From assembly GCA_030066015.1 (NCBI GenBank), contig JASJCL010000004.1, forward strand, positions 62,001 to 126,000: a DNA stretch of 64,000 nt, given 5' to 3'. A program made the translations under genes and the position numbers. This document shows, piece after piece, positions 8,085 to 17,276 of this stretch. Position 1 is the first letter of the stretch. Each line of letters opens with the position of its first letter. Under the pieces are notes generated by a model that worked only from the letters and a program-made list of their open reading frames with translations, did no database searches and was not told the origin of the DNA. Origin of the DNA: Desulfosarcinaceae bacterium (GTDB taxonomy: Bacteria > Desulfobacterota > Desulfobacteria > Desulfobacterales > Desulfosarcinaceae).

Positions 8085-9821
8085 ATGGAAAAACAATGGA
8101 CCCTCCAGCGGCCCGATCCAAAACTTGTCGAGCAACTCCAGAATCATCTGCACTGCCACCGTGTCACCGCCACCATCCTCGCCAATCGCCAAATCAGAAG
8201 CACTGCAGCGGCACGGGCTTTCGTCACGCCGTCGCTAAATGATCTGAAGGCCCCCTTCAATCTGAAGGCGATGCCATCGGCCGTCGAGCGGATTGCAGCG
8301 GCCCTTCGCCGACAAGAGAAGATCCTTGTCTTCGGCGACTATGACGTGGACGGAGTGACCGCCACAGTGGCCGTGTTTGGCTTTTTGAAGGCCTGTGGCG
8401 CCAAGGTGGCCTACCACATACCCCACCGAATCCGTGAGGGCTACAGCATCCGTCCCGAACACATCGATACCACAGCCCGGGCGGCCGGGGTCGGTCTTAT
8501 TATCACGGTCGATTGCGGCAGCGCAAGCAACGATGCCGTGAGTGCGGCCAACGCTGCCGGTATCGATATCATCATCACCGACCATCACCAGATTTCGGCC
8601 CCCTACCCCGATGCCCTGGCGGTATTAAATCCCCAGCGGCCAGACTGTACAGCCGGCCTGGAAGATCTGGCCGGCGTCGGCGTGGCTTTTTGTCTCTTGG
8701 TGGGGCTGCGCCGACATTTGCGTGACATCGGTTTCTGGAAGAACGGCCAGGCGCCCAATTTGAGACGCTATCTGGATTTGGTGGCGCTGGGCACGATTGC
8801 CGACATGGTCCCCATGCGGGGCGACAATCGCATCTTGACGCGCACCGGCCTGGCGGTCATCAACCAAACCCCCAGGCCAGGGATAGCGGCCCTGATGACG
8901 GCCGCTGGTCTCAAATCACACCCGATTACGGCGGAGGACATCGCCTTCCGTCTGGCCCCACGCATCAACGCCGCCGGCCGCATGGACCATGCCCGCATCG
9001 CCGCCGAGCTACTCCTCACCCGGCACCCTCGCACAGCCGCCGAGCGCGCCGCCCACCTGTCCGACCTCAACCGCCGACGGCAGGAGACGGAGCAGGCCAT
9101 CCTGGCAGAGATCGAGACGGATCTGGCATCCCAGGCGGCGATTTTGCAGTCGGAGCGGAGCGCATTGGTGTTGGCGAGTGAAGGCTGGCACGAGGGCGTC
9201 CTGGGTATCGTGGCCTCAAAACTCACTCAGAACCACCATCTCCCGGCGGTGGTGATCGCCCTGAACAATGGCCGCGGCAAAGGGTCGGCCCGCAGTATTC
9301 CGGGTCTCAACCTCTATGCGTGTTTGCGCCAATGCGCCGCAGATCTGCAAGGGTACGGCGGTCACGCCATGGCGGCCGGCCTGCAGCTCGACGCCCGTCG
9401 GCTGGATGCCTTTCGGAACCATTTTGAAGCCGCCGTCCAAGCCCACAGCGGTGACGCCGATCTGTCTGCGCGACTGGCCATCGACTGTGAACTCTACTTC
9501 CAGGAGATCGCGCCTCGGCTGGTTGACGAGCTCGAAAACCTGCAGCCCTTCGGCAGCGAGAATCCGGCGCCGCTCTTCATGGCCCAGGATATCGTGGTCC
9601 TCTCTGCCCAGACGATCGGCCAACGCCACCGACGCCTCAAACTGCGCCAACGGGGCAATCGTCGCGAGCGCTTCAACGCCATCTGGTTCAACGTGGAGGC
9701 CGACCAGCCGTTTCATAAACGCTACACCCAGATCGCCTTCCGACTGCAGTGGAATCGCTGGAATGGCGCCAAAACCATTCAACTACAGCTAGAGGCAGTT
9801 TCCGGTGGTTCCGCCGACTAA
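8085..9821 (+). CDS. recJ: Single-stranded-DNA-specific exonuclease RecJ
   Basis: 5'-3' ssDNA exonuclease used in recombination and mismatch repair. The DHH phosphoesterase domain is clear: FGDYDVDGVTATVAV (residues about 83-97), IITVDCG and the signature IITDHHQ (about 163-169). DHHA1 follows with SEGWHEGVLGIVASKL and GYGGHAMAAGLQ (about 422-433). The OB-fold C-terminal domain includes PFGSENPAPLF. The 578-residue length is standard. The ATG lacks a strong Shine-Dalgarno sequence, but no better start exists. It is transcribed divergently from the DUF4911-miaB genes. Confidence 0.95.
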   Translation: MEKQWTLQRPDPKLVEQLQNHLHCHRVTATILANRQIRSTAAARAFVTPSLNDLKAPFNLKAMPSAVERIAAALRRQEKILVFGDYDVDGVTATVAVFGFLKACGAKVAYHIPHRIREGYSIRPEHIDTTARAAGVGLIITVDCGSASNDAVSAANAAGIDIIITDHHQISAPYPDALAVLNPQRPDCTAGLEDLAGVGVAFCLLVGLRRHLRDIGFWKNGQAPNLRRYLDLVALGTIADMVPMRGDNRILTRTGLAVINQTPRPGIAALMTAAGLKSHPITAEDIAFRLAPRINAAGRMDHARIAAELLLTRHPRTAAERAAHLSDLNRRRQETEQAILAEIETDLASQAAILQSERSALVLASEGWHEGVLGIVASKLTQNHHLPAVVIALNNGRGKGSARSIPGLNLYACLRQCAADLQGYGGHAMAAGLQLDARRLDAFRNHFEAAVQAHSGDADLSARLAIDCELYFQEIAPRLVDELENLQPFGSENPAPLFMAQDIVVLSAQTIGQRHRRLKLRQRGNRRERFNAIWFNVEADQPFHKRYTQIAFRLQWNRWNGAKTIQLQLEAVSGGSAD

Positions 9822-9836
9822 AACCCCAATTTTCTC

Positions 9837-9866
9837 TTGCCAAGCCTGCCTGCACTCAACTATTAT
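9837..9866 (+). promoter_or_regulatory. Sigma-70-like promoter upstream of 9937
   Basis: TTGCCA, 18-base spacer, TATTAT. It begins 15 bases after the recJ stop codon and gives the next gene its own start, about 63 bases upstream of the ATG. Confidence 0.55.
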
Positions 9867-9936
9867 GTGTCAATTTAACGTAAATCACCCCGTCAGCGTT
9901 GCGGCGGTTTTACATTGAAAACAAGGTGACCGTAAA

Positions 9937-10356
9937 ATGGGCAAAGTATTTCGGCCGAGCAACCGCGAATCATCCATCCTCTCCAAAATCGAATCTCAGA
10001 AGGAACAAGCCCGCCGCCGGGCGATCAACTACGTCCGAGACTTCAGCGACCAGATGGCCAACGCCATCGCCTCCAAACTGGTGGAGAGCCAACTGGTGGA
10101 AACCACCAGCAAGAATGAACTCGAAGATCAAATCCTCAAATGCCTGGACAAACTGGCCTACGCGGACGACTTTGACATCGATTACGCCACCGCCCCCATT
10201 CGCAACCTGGTGCAACAACCCAATGTGGTCAGTCTCTACGTCACCGCCTTTGTCCTTGAAAAGTTGATCAACCATAAGTCCGTGGTAGACATCTATGGCG
10301 AAGATACCGACATCTACCTCTGTATCCACGAACAGGTCGCCCGTCTGACGGCCTAG
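9937..10356 (+). CDS. Uncharacterised helical cytoplasmic protein (139 aa)
   Basis: Family not recognised. The start is supported by AAGGTGA upstream of the ATG and by a promoter-like element between it and recJ. The sequence is soluble and charged, and mostly helical in appearance: a basic N-terminal third (SKIESQKEQARRRAINYVRD), an acidic centre (NELEDQILKCLDKLAYADD), and a C-terminal part ending CIHEQVARLTA. There is no signal peptide and no membrane segment. Codon use looks like its neighbours, so it is probably a genuine resident gene. Confidence 0.65.
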   Translation: MGKVFRPSNRESSILSKIESQKEQARRRAINYVRDFSDQMANAIASKLVESQLVETTSKNELEDQILKCLDKLAYADDFDIDYATAPIRNLVQQPNVVSLYVTAFVLEKLINHKSVVDIYGEDTDIYLCIHEQVARLTA

Positions 10357-10676
10357 CCCTTGTCAGCCTGCCCCGATGTACCCCCCCTGGAGACATGGTC
10401 GGATCTGACCGCCGCGATCGACCCGCTTCCGCGGCGATACCCCGTGTGAGTGGTCGAACCGCTTCCCCCACCCTTGACGCCCCGCATTGGTATCAATCTT
10501 CCGAGGAAGAGGGCCCTGCACCCCCTTTACGGAATCGCGGTTGTGGAGCGGGTCAGGCGGGCGAGTGGCGACCCGATCCCCTCGGGCACCGGCGTTGGTC
10601 TGAAGGCGTTGGGTGTCACGGCGGAGGGCGCCGGGCAGCACCGATAATTCCATCTCTTTTAGGGGGCTGCCGGTGG
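10357..10676. other. Convergent intergenic region
   Basis: About 320 bases between the 3' ends of the 9937 gene and mqnC. It is GC-rich, with no strong hairpin plus T-tract on either strand and no recognisable RNA or protein. The short frames in it lack ribosome-binding sites. Confidence 0.5.
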
Positions 10677-11807
10677 TTACGGATCGACGGCGCATCCCAC
10701 CACCGTGGGCGGATCGAACCGCTTGATGATGCGATAGGATGAATCGCGCTGGGCGGGTGTGAATCCGCTGCGGCGGATGATGGTGAGCACATCCGCCATG
10801 GTGGTGGCCCGGTCGTGTCCGGCGCTGAGGTGGACATTCTCTTCGATCAGCAGGCCACCGAAGTCGTCGGCGCCGGCCAGAAGGCCCATCTGCCCTGCAG
10901 GCACGCTTTCGCTGAACCAGGAGCTTTGGATGTGGGGAAAGTTGTCCAGCATCAGCCGCGCCGTGGCGATGACGCGAATATATTTGGCGGGATGGACCTG
11001 GCCCTGTATCTGCTGCCCCAATGGGCTGTTGCCCGGTTTAAAGGACCAGGGGATAAAACTGGTGAAGCCCCCCGAACGATCCTGAAGATCGCGCAAGGCC
11101 ACCAGATGGGCCACAATCTCCGCGTCGGTCTCCACATGCCCGAACATCATCGTCGCCGTTGTTCGGAAGCCCACCTCATGGGCCAGGCGGCTCACCTCAA
11201 GCCACTCGAAGGCGGTCGCTTTGGCGGGTGCTATCTCAGCACGGACCCGTTCACTGAGGATCTCGGCCCCGCCGCCGGGCAGGGTGCGGACGCCTGCGTC
11301 GTAGATCATCTGCAGGAGATCTCGTAGCGGCACCCCCTCCTTATCCGCCATGTACACCATCTCCGCCGGACTGAACGGGTGGATGTGAATCGCAGGGCAG
11401 GCGGTTTGAATCGCCCGCAGGTACGCCAGCCAGTCCTTTACGCCGATAGCGGGGTTGTGTCCCCCTTGGAGGAGAACGGTCGTGGCACCCCTGCGCTGTG
11501 CCTGGCGAACTTTCTCCGCGATGACCTCCGGAGGGTGTGTAAACGCCGCTTCGTCATCTGCCTGCCGCCGAAAGGCACAAAAGCGACAGCCCGATTCGCA
11601 GACGTTGGTGTAGTTCGGGTTGGTGTCCGCCACAAAAGTGACGATATCGTTTGGCAGCCGCTTCCGGCGGGCGGCGTAAGCCAATCCCATGAGCTCGCCC
11701 ATGGGCATTTTCTGAAGCAACTCCAGCCCCTCGGCGGAGGAGTAGCGGTGGCCAAGGGCGGCGGGAGGGTTTGGAGCGCTGTGCCATTCGGGCGTTGCAC
11801 GTGCCAT
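10677..11807 (-). CDS. mqnC: Cyclic dehypoxanthinyl futalosine synthase MqnC
   Basis: Radical SAM enzyme of the futalosine pathway. It cyclises dehypoxanthinyl futalosine to the spiro compound that MqnD then cleaves. The cluster motif is CESGCRFCAF (residues about 69-78), within TNPNYTNVCESGCRFCAFRR, the MqnC version of the sequence. Downstream features include LQGGHNP, LPGGGAEIL and GADDFGGLLIEENV. The start at MARATPEW (11807) is chosen because GAGGA, within the end of mqnA, precedes it by seven bases; this leaves one intergenic base pair group of four. The 376-residue length is normal. It is the last gene of the eight-gene operon. Confidence 0.93.
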   Translation of the reverse strand: MARATPEWHSAPNPPAALGHRYSSAEGLELLQKMPMGELMGLAYAARRKRLPNDIVTFVADTNPNYTNVCESGCRFCAFRRQADDEAAFTHPPEVIAEKVRQAQRRGATTVLLQGGHNPAIGVKDWLAYLRAIQTACPAIHIHPFSPAEMVYMADKEGVPLRDLLQMIYDAGVRTLPGGGAEILSERVRAEIAPAKATAFEWLEVSRLAHEVGFRTTATMMFGHVETDAEIVAHLVALRDLQDRSGGFTSFIPWSFKPGNSPLGQQIQGQVHPAKYIRVIATARLMLDNFPHIQSSWFSESVPAGQMGLLAGADDFGGLLIEENVHLSAGHDRATTMADVLTIIRRSGFTPAQRDSSYRIIKRFDPPTVVGCAVDP

Positions 11808-11811
11808 AACG

Positions 11812-12651
11812 CTATCCTCGTCCATTGGGTGGCAAAGGCGCGAAGAGAGGCGCCCGTTCATGACGTCGAAAGAGCGCTTCAAAACGGGCCTGGCCGGCCA
11901 GATCCGGGGCTGTCAGGCGACGCCGGATCACCTCGAAATATCGGATGACGGCGGGCTCCGGTGCGCACATCTCTCGCGCCGCGATGGGAACCGCCTGCCG
12001 CACCAGCCGATCCTCCTCACGCGCGAAGCGCGCCATCCAGCTCCGCAGGGTCGCTTTGACGGCGCCAGGTGCGTCACGCCGCACCACCCATCGGGCAAAG
12101 ACAAAGGGCAGCCCTTCGCGGGCGAACCATTCGCTGGCCAGATCCGTGACGAGGGTCAGTTCGGCGGGGCGCGGACCAGCTTGGACGCCGGGGCAGGTCT
12201 CTATCCGCCAGGCCCACACCAGGGCCTTGTTGCCGATCACCAATTCGCCGTCGACCGCCATGTCGGCATTGTCAGGGGCCAATTTTGGGAGACGGTCAAA
12301 ACCGTTTAAACCGCCAAGAAGCAGATAGAGCAGCCGGACGCTGGAGGCGGAATCGGTGGTCAGTCGTACCCGATCGTGCGGACCGAAGCGATCCAGGGGT
12401 TTACGGCTGTAGAAAAGGACACTCATGGAGCGTTCTTTCGCGGCGATTCCGAAGGGTCCCAGGGGCTCCACCAGGTCCCCCAGGGTGAAGAGCCCCCCCA
12501 CGGGCACCGCCGCTGCCAATACGCTCCGCTTCTTCAGTGCGGCAACACTCTCCCGGGGCAGGAGCGAAATGAAGTGGCAGCCCGCCGGCGCCCCCAGCTG
12601 CCGATAGGGTGCCATGTTGGCATAGGGAATCATGGAGATGGGGTAGCTCAT
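11812..12651 (-). CDS. mqnA: Chorismate dehydratase MqnA
   Basis: First enzyme of the futalosine route, forming 3-[(1-carboxyvinyl)oxy]benzoate from chorismate. The N-terminus ISMIPYANMAPYRQLG is characteristic of the periplasmic-binding-protein-like fold of MqnA. Other family segments are AAVPVGGLFTLGD, LTTDSASSVRLLYLLL and IGNKALVWAW. The length of 279 residues is usual. It starts 14 bases after the mqnE stop and its stop is 4 bases before mqnC, so the three are translationally close. No signal peptide; cytoplasmic. Confidence 0.9.
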   Translation of the reverse strand: MSYPISMIPYANMAPYRQLGAPAGCHFISLLPRESVAALKKRSVLAAAVPVGGLFTLGDLVEPLGPFGIAAKERSMSVLFYSRKPLDRFGPHDRVRLTTDSASSVRLLYLLLGGLNGFDRLPKLAPDNADMAVDGELVIGNKALVWAWRIETCPGVQAGPRPAELTLVTDLASEWFAREGLPFVFARWVVRRDAPGAVKATLRSWMARFAREEDRLVRQAVPIAAREMCAPEPAVIRYFEVIRRRLTAPDLAGQARFEALFRRHERAPLFAPLPPNGRG

Positions 12652-12665
12652 GGCGGGTTCCGTCC

Positions 12666-13820
12666 TCAGGGCGTTGACCGGCGGGAACGGGTACCGGTCG
12701 CCGTCGGTCGCAGGCCGCCGTCAGCAGGCGGTGGATCCTCGGCACGGCGGGGCATGGGCCGGAAGCGGCCGTCGCGTTCAACGGCGGTGAAGCCAGCCGC
12801 GGCGATGGTCTCCTCCATGCGATGACGGGCCAGTCCCACCGGTGTGGGCGACCCGGCCAGATGGGCGATGCGCTCCTCGCTGATCGTACCGTCCATGTCG
12901 TCCGCCCCCCAGCTGAGACCGGCGGCGGCGGCTTCGACCCCGGCCATGGGCCAATAGGACTTGAGGTGGGGTATGTTGTCCAGCACCAGACGCGAAATGG
13001 CCAGCACGGCCAGGGTCTCCAGGGCAGTGGGGCCATGGGTGATGAAGTTCCCCTCACCGGGCTGAAAGGCCAGTGGAATGAAGCAGGTGAAGCCCCCGGA
13101 AGCGTCCTGGGCCGCCCGCAGACGCAAGAGGTGCTCCAAGCGCTCCTGCCAGGTCTCACCAAAGCCGAAGAGCATCGTGGCGTTGGTGGTCAGCCCCAGG
13201 CCATGGGCCTCGGCGTGGACCCGCAGCCACTCTTCCGGCCCCACCTTGTTCTTCCAATGCTGCCGCCAGAGTCGATCGGAGAAGATCTCCGCACCCCCCC
13301 CCGGCATGGCGTCCAGGCCGGCCGCGATGAGGGCCCTCAGAATAGCGCGTACCGAGGTGTCGGTGGTGGTGGCGAAATAGGCGATCTCTACGGCGGTGAA
13401 GCCTTTGATATGGAGGCCGGGAAACCGCTGGCGCAGCGTTCTGACCAGCTCCAGGTTACGTTCAAAGGGCCACACTTGGTTGAGGCCGCCGACGATGTGA
13501 ACTTCGGTGGGGGTGAGTCGCCCCACCTTGTCGAAAATCTCCGCCTCTTCCATGACGTAGGCGTGGGGATCGTCCGCGGAGGCGGCGTAGTTGCAGAAGG
13601 TGCAGCCCGACCCGCAGATATTGGAGGGATTGATCTGCAGATTGAAGACATAGGTGGCCCGGTTTCCATGGCGGGCGCGGCGCTGGGCAAGTGCCGATCG
13701 TCCCAGAGCGTGGAGGCTTGCGGGGGTGATGCACTGCCCCAGGGCGTAGGCCTGCTCACGCGTGAGACGCTCGCCGGCGGCACCCTTCTCCAGGGCGTAT
13801 GCAAAGGGATCGACAGTCAT
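12666..13820 (-). CDS. mqnE: Aminofutalosine synthase MqnE
   Basis: Radical SAM enzyme that joins the MqnA product to SAM to give 6-amino-6-deoxyfutalosine. The cluster motif is CGSGCTFCNY (residues about 69-78) inside INPSNICGSGCTFCNYAASA, which is the MqnE type and differs from MqnC. It is followed by VHIVGGLNQVWPFERNLELV, PGGGAEIFSDRLW and GADDMDGTISEERI. The start MTVDPFAYALEKG is preceded by GGAAGG; the longer frame to 13934 adds sequence without family similarity. The C-terminal about 25 residues (EDPPPADGGLRPTATG) look like an unconserved extension. 384 residues. Confidence 0.93.
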   Translation of the reverse strand: MTVDPFAYALEKGAAGERLTREQAYALGQCITPASLHALGRSALAQRRARHGNRATYVFNLQINPSNICGSGCTFCNYAASADDPHAYVMEEAEIFDKVGRLTPTEVHIVGGLNQVWPFERNLELVRTLRQRFPGLHIKGFTAVEIAYFATTTDTSVRAILRALIAAGLDAMPGGGAEIFSDRLWRQHWKNKVGPEEWLRVHAEAHGLGLTTNATMLFGFGETWQERLEHLLRLRAAQDASGGFTCFIPLAFQPGEGNFITHGPTALETLAVLAISRLVLDNIPHLKSYWPMAGVEAAAAGLSWGADDMDGTISEERIAHLAGSPTPVGLARHRMEETIAAAGFTAVERDGRFRPMPRRAEDPPPADGGLRPTATGTRSRRSTP

Positions 13821-14032
13821 GGTTGCCTTCCGCGGGGGCCCGCAGGTCCACAGCGAATCCCCGTGGCCACCGCGAAGCGGCGATTTTTGAGATCGCTGGT
13901 TGATCCGGCCCTGCCCGACCCCTGCAATGATCACGAGATGGCGGCGGGCGTTCGCCCGCTTTCCAGGGCTGTCGCCGCGGCCGCCGACGCTCAGGCATGG
14001 TGCCGGGAATCCGGACCACCAGCAGGCCGCCC

Positions 14033-15835
14033 CTAATCCGGCAGCCCCAACGCCGTCCAGCGCGCCAGGACGGACCTCTCGATGGCCGGATCGAACGCCA
14101 CCGGCTTGGGATACCCCTTTTTCCAGCGAGCGTCAATGAGAATGGGCGGGCGCAGGCGGAGACGGTTGCCCCGGCGCTCGCGATCGGCTGGATGGATATC
14201 GACGAGGGGATCAAAGCGGGTGAACCAGGCCCAGAGGGTGAGGAGGGGATCGGTGAGATCCACGTCCGCGCTGAGGAGCACGTGGAAGAGATAGGGTTGG
14301 GTTTGGGGGTGTTCGGCCAGACGCGTTTGCAGGTCATCGAGATCGCCGAGCTGATCGTCCACCTGCACCAGGAGAAAGGCGGGACCATAGGTGCCGATGG
14401 CCGCCACGTGCGGCCCCAGGCGATCGGCCGCCGGTGGCGCCGGCGGTGGCGCCGAGCGCAGCGGGGCGGTACCCTCCCCCACGGCCAGGAGGATGAGGCG
14501 ACTACCGGTGTTCATCTTGGGGCCGGTGAAGTCGAGCGTGTCCTGGGCGGTGGGCGCCAGCAGGTGGAGCCCCGTATCCATGTCCAGGTGGCGCCAGATC
14601 GCTTCGGAGACGGCCTTGAAATCGCGCACATTCACATGGGGGCCGGTGGTGACCATCACCTTGGTAAGGGAAACTTGCCCCTCGCCCAACATACCCAGGG
14701 TATGCTTGAGGGCCTCTCTGGGGTAGCGCTCCTTGACCGCCATGGCCGCCAAGGGATGAAATCCGGTTTCGGGAAAGGCCCACAGATCGACCACGGCCGG
14801 ACGAATCAACTTGAGCAGGGGAACGCTCATGGCGGCCAGGGCCACCCCGATATGGTAATCCTCTTGAACGGGCTTGCCCACGACGGTGGCCGGGTAGATG
14901 GCGTCCTGACGGGCCAGGACACGGTCCACCCGATAAACGGGGTAGTCGGCCGCATGGGAATAATGGCCGAAATGATCGCCGAAGGGCCCTTCCCAGCGCG
15001 TATCTCCGGCGCTGACCGTACCCTCCAGGACAAACTCGGCGTCGGCGGGGATGAGGTGGCCTGTCGCGGGGCGGGCGATCACCTTGAGGGGTCGGCCACT
15101 GAGATAGGCGGCCAGGAGGCGTTCATCGATCCCCTCGGGCAGGGGAGCGATGGCGGCGATGATCAGGGCGGGCGGCCCCCCCAAGAAAACACTGACCGGC
15201 AGGGAGCGGCCCAACTCGGCAGCGCGGTGAAAGTGGAAGCCGCCGCCCTTCTCGATCTGCCAGTGCATGCCGGTGGTGGCGGGTCCGAACCGCTGCAGGC
15301 GGTACATGCCGAGGTTGCCCTGCCCGGTTTCGGGATCGCTGGTATGCACCAGGGGCAGGGTGAAGAAGGGGCCCCCGTCCTCTGGCCAGCAGGTCAGTAC
15401 CGGCAGCCGGTCCAGGCGGGCCGGTGCGGTGACGGTCGCTAGCACAGGACCGCTTGCCACACGCCGCAGGCGGGCGCTGGTGAGGGGCAGGAGAAGGTTG
15501 CGGGCACGCCAGAGCCCCTTGAGGGTGGGCGGCATCAGCCGCTCGGCCAGATCCAGCAGCCCCTCACCCACCCGGCCCGGATCCCCGCCAAAAACCCGAG
15601 CGACCCGATCCTGGGTGCCGAACAGATTGCACACGAGTCGATACGGCGAACCGATGACATTTTCGAAAAGCAGGGCCGGGCCGCCGTTGCGGGCCATCAC
15701 CCGGTGCTGGATGATGGTGATCTCCTGGTCGGGATCCACCGGTGCCGTGACCCGCAGCAGATCGCCGTCGGCGTCTAGCTGCTTCAGGAAGGCGCGCAGG
15801 TCGGTGAGCTTTTCAGCAGGCGGCCGGCGTCTCAT
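14033..15835 (-). CDS. mqnL: UbiD-family decarboxylase of menaquinone pathway (MqnL)
   Basis: Prenylated-FMN-dependent decarboxylase predicted to remove the carboxylate of the prenylated 1,4-dihydroxy-6-naphthoate. The UbiD core includes LLFENVIGSPYRLVCNLFG, GMYRLQRFGPATTGMHWQ and the active-site stretch EGPFGDHFGHYSHAADYPVY, which holds the catalytic Glu. The length of 600 residues is normal for this subfamily. The start at MRRRPPAEKL (15835) overlaps the mqnM stop by four bases (ATGA). The gene lies beside the UbiX partner that makes the prFMN cofactor. The MqnL role is inferred from the operon; in older annotation it would be ubiD. A 212-base gap separates it from mqnE. Confidence 0.88.
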   Translation of the reverse strand: MRRRPPAEKLTDLRAFLKQLDADGDLLRVTAPVDPDQEITIIQHRVMARNGGPALLFENVIGSPYRLVCNLFGTQDRVARVFGGDPGRVGEGLLDLAERLMPPTLKGLWRARNLLLPLTSARLRRVASGPVLATVTAPARLDRLPVLTCWPEDGGPFFTLPLVHTSDPETGQGNLGMYRLQRFGPATTGMHWQIEKGGGFHFHRAAELGRSLPVSVFLGGPPALIIAAIAPLPEGIDERLLAAYLSGRPLKVIARPATGHLIPADAEFVLEGTVSAGDTRWEGPFGDHFGHYSHAADYPVYRVDRVLARQDAIYPATVVGKPVQEDYHIGVALAAMSVPLLKLIRPAVVDLWAFPETGFHPLAAMAVKERYPREALKHTLGMLGEGQVSLTKVMVTTGPHVNVRDFKAVSEAIWRHLDMDTGLHLLAPTAQDTLDFTGPKMNTGSRLILLAVGEGTAPLRSAPPPAPPAADRLGPHVAAIGTYGPAFLLVQVDDQLGDLDDLQTRLAEHPQTQPYLFHVLLSADVDLTDPLLTLWAWFTRFDPLVDIHPADRERRGNRLRLRPPILIDARWKKGYPKPVAFDPAIERSVLARWTALGLPD

Positions 15836-16422
15836 TGGACCGTTCCCCAATTGGCGGCAGCCGGCTGACCCAGCAGGGCCAGCACCCGGTCCACGAAGGC
15901 GCCTAGAAGTTCCCGAGCCGTGATCGCGGCCAGCGGCTTGGGGTGAAACATGTAGAACGGCGGTGACAGGGGCATGATCGTGGCACCGGCCTTGGCGGCC
16001 CGGGCGGCGTTCTCCAGATCGATGCTGGTCATGGGCGTCTCACGCAAGCAGAGAATCAGGGGGCGCTTCTCCTTGAGATGGCAATGGGCTGCCCGGGCGA
16101 TGAGATTGTCGCCCAATCCGGTCGCGATTTGGGCCAGGCTGTGCGCCGAACAGGGCAGCACCACCATTCCCACGGTGGGTACCGACCCGCTGCTGATGGG
16201 GGCCCACAGGTTGTCCGGCGCGTAGCGTGCGCTCGCCCGGGACGCCAGGTCGTCAAAATCGCCGCATTCGTAGGTGTAGACTTTTCGGGCCCAATCGCTG
16301 GCCACCAGCGCCACTGGCCATGGGGAGCGTTCCAGAAGCAGGTCGGCAGCGCCCACGCCCGATGCGCCCGTCATGGCGACCACCAGTTGGGGGGTAAGAT
16401 CCCGTTTGGATTCGGGTGACAT
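15832..16422 (-). CDS. mqnM: UbiX-family flavin prenyltransferase (MqnM)
   Basis: Makes prenylated FMN for the adjacent UbiD-type decarboxylase. The flavoprotein fold is marked by VVAMTGASGVGAADLLL at the N-terminus, and SSGSVPTVGMVVLPCSAHSL, GDNLIARAAHCHLKEKRPLI and LRETPMTSIDLENAARAAKA later. The length of 196 residues is typical. The start is the ATG of MSPESKRDL, preceded by GGGAGG five bases upstream; the longer open frame through 16944 overlaps mqnP and is not coding. It overlaps mqnL by four bases and follows mqnP by 11. Confidence 0.92.
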   Translation of the reverse strand: MSPESKRDLTPQLVVAMTGASGVGAADLLLERSPWPVALVASDWARKVYTYECGDFDDLASRASARYAPDNLWAPISSGSVPTVGMVVLPCSAHSLAQIATGLGDNLIARAAHCHLKEKRPLILCLRETPMTSIDLENAARAAKAGATIMPLSPPFYMFHPKPLAAITARELLGAFVDRVLALLGQPAAANWGTVQ

Positions 16423-16433
16423 GAAAACCTCCC

Positions 16434-17276
16434 TTAGGCCAGCATGGGCACCAATGCGCCGGCAATACCGGCGATGGTGCTGATGGGGAAAAAGCGGGTT
16501 CCCACGGGGATGCTGGGTATATACATGAGCACGAAGACCGAGGCGGCCAGCGCGAGCGTGAACCAGGCGGCGCCCCCGCCTTCGCTGATGAGCAGAAGAA
16601 GGACCAGGGCCGTCAATGCCACCGTATGGACGCCGGCGGCCACTTTCTGAGCCCCGACGGCACCCAGCCGGGCGGGCAGGCTGTGAATGCCGTGCCCCCG
16701 ATCGTGGCCGATATCGAGGATGGCGTAGATGATATCCGCTCCGCTGAGCCAGCAGAAGACAAACAGGGCAAAGAGGAGCACGCTCAGACTGAAGTTCAGG
16801 TGGCCGGCGGCGGCGATGAAAGCGCCCAGCGGGGCCAAGGCCAGGCAGAGACCGATGCCGAAATGGCATAGGGATGTGAACCGTTTGAGAAGAGAATACC
16901 CCATCAGGGGGATCAGGGGAATAACGGCCAGTTTGAGGCACCATTCGCCCAGGAGGGTGCAGGCGACCAGGTACACCATGAGGCCGGCGGCAGCGATACC
17001 GAGCGCCATGGGCACCGACATCTTGCCACTGGGCAGCTCTCTTCCAGCCGTGCGGGGGTTCTTCGCGTCGATGTGGCGATCCAGGATGCGGTTGCAGGCC
17101 ATCCCGAAGATGCGGGCCCCAATGGCGGCAAAAACGATGAGGAGCAGTACGCCGAAACCTGGAAACCGTCCCCCGGCTCCCATCCAGGCACCGGTGATGA
17201 TCAGCGGCAGGCTGAAGAGAGTGTGCTCGATCTTGGTGAAGTTCAGGATATGGGCGATCTGCCCGTCTGTGCGCAT
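16434..17276 (-). CDS. mqnP: UbiA-family prenyltransferase of menaquinone pathway (MqnP)
   Basis: Integral membrane enzyme that adds the polyprenyl tail to the naphthoate. It has about eight or nine hydrophobic segments and both Asp-rich motifs of UbiA proteins: CNRILDRHIDAKNPRTAGRE (NxxxDxxxD, residues about 61-80) and YAILDIGHDRGHGIHSLPAR (second motif). The length of 280 residues is normal. Its start overlaps the end of mqnB by 34 bases, suggesting translational coupling. The place in the operon between mqnB and mqnM is what assigns it to menaquinone rather than ubiquinone or heme synthesis. Confidence 0.9.
   Translation of the reverse strand: MRTDGQIAHILNFTKIEHTLFSLPLIITGAWMGAGGRFPGFGVLLLIVFAAIGARIFGMACNRILDRHIDAKNPRTAGRELPSGKMSVPMALGIAAAGLMVYLVACTLLGEWCLKLAVIPLIPLMGYSLLKRFTSLCHFGIGLCLALAPLGAFIAAAGHLNFSLSVLLFALFVFCWLSGADIIYAILDIGHDRGHGIHSLPARLGAVGAQKVAAGVHTVALTALVLLLLISEGGGAAWFTLALAASVFVLMYIPSIPVGTRFFPISTIAGIAGALVPMLA

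Noticed and set aside
13930-13960. GCGGGC/GCCCGC hairpin between mqnL and mqnE as a terminator
   Set aside because: No T-tract follows, and the operon continues with the same strand and function.
13997-15442. Long plus-strand frame opposite mqnL
   Set aside because: Antisense to an intact UbiD-family gene with family motifs throughout.
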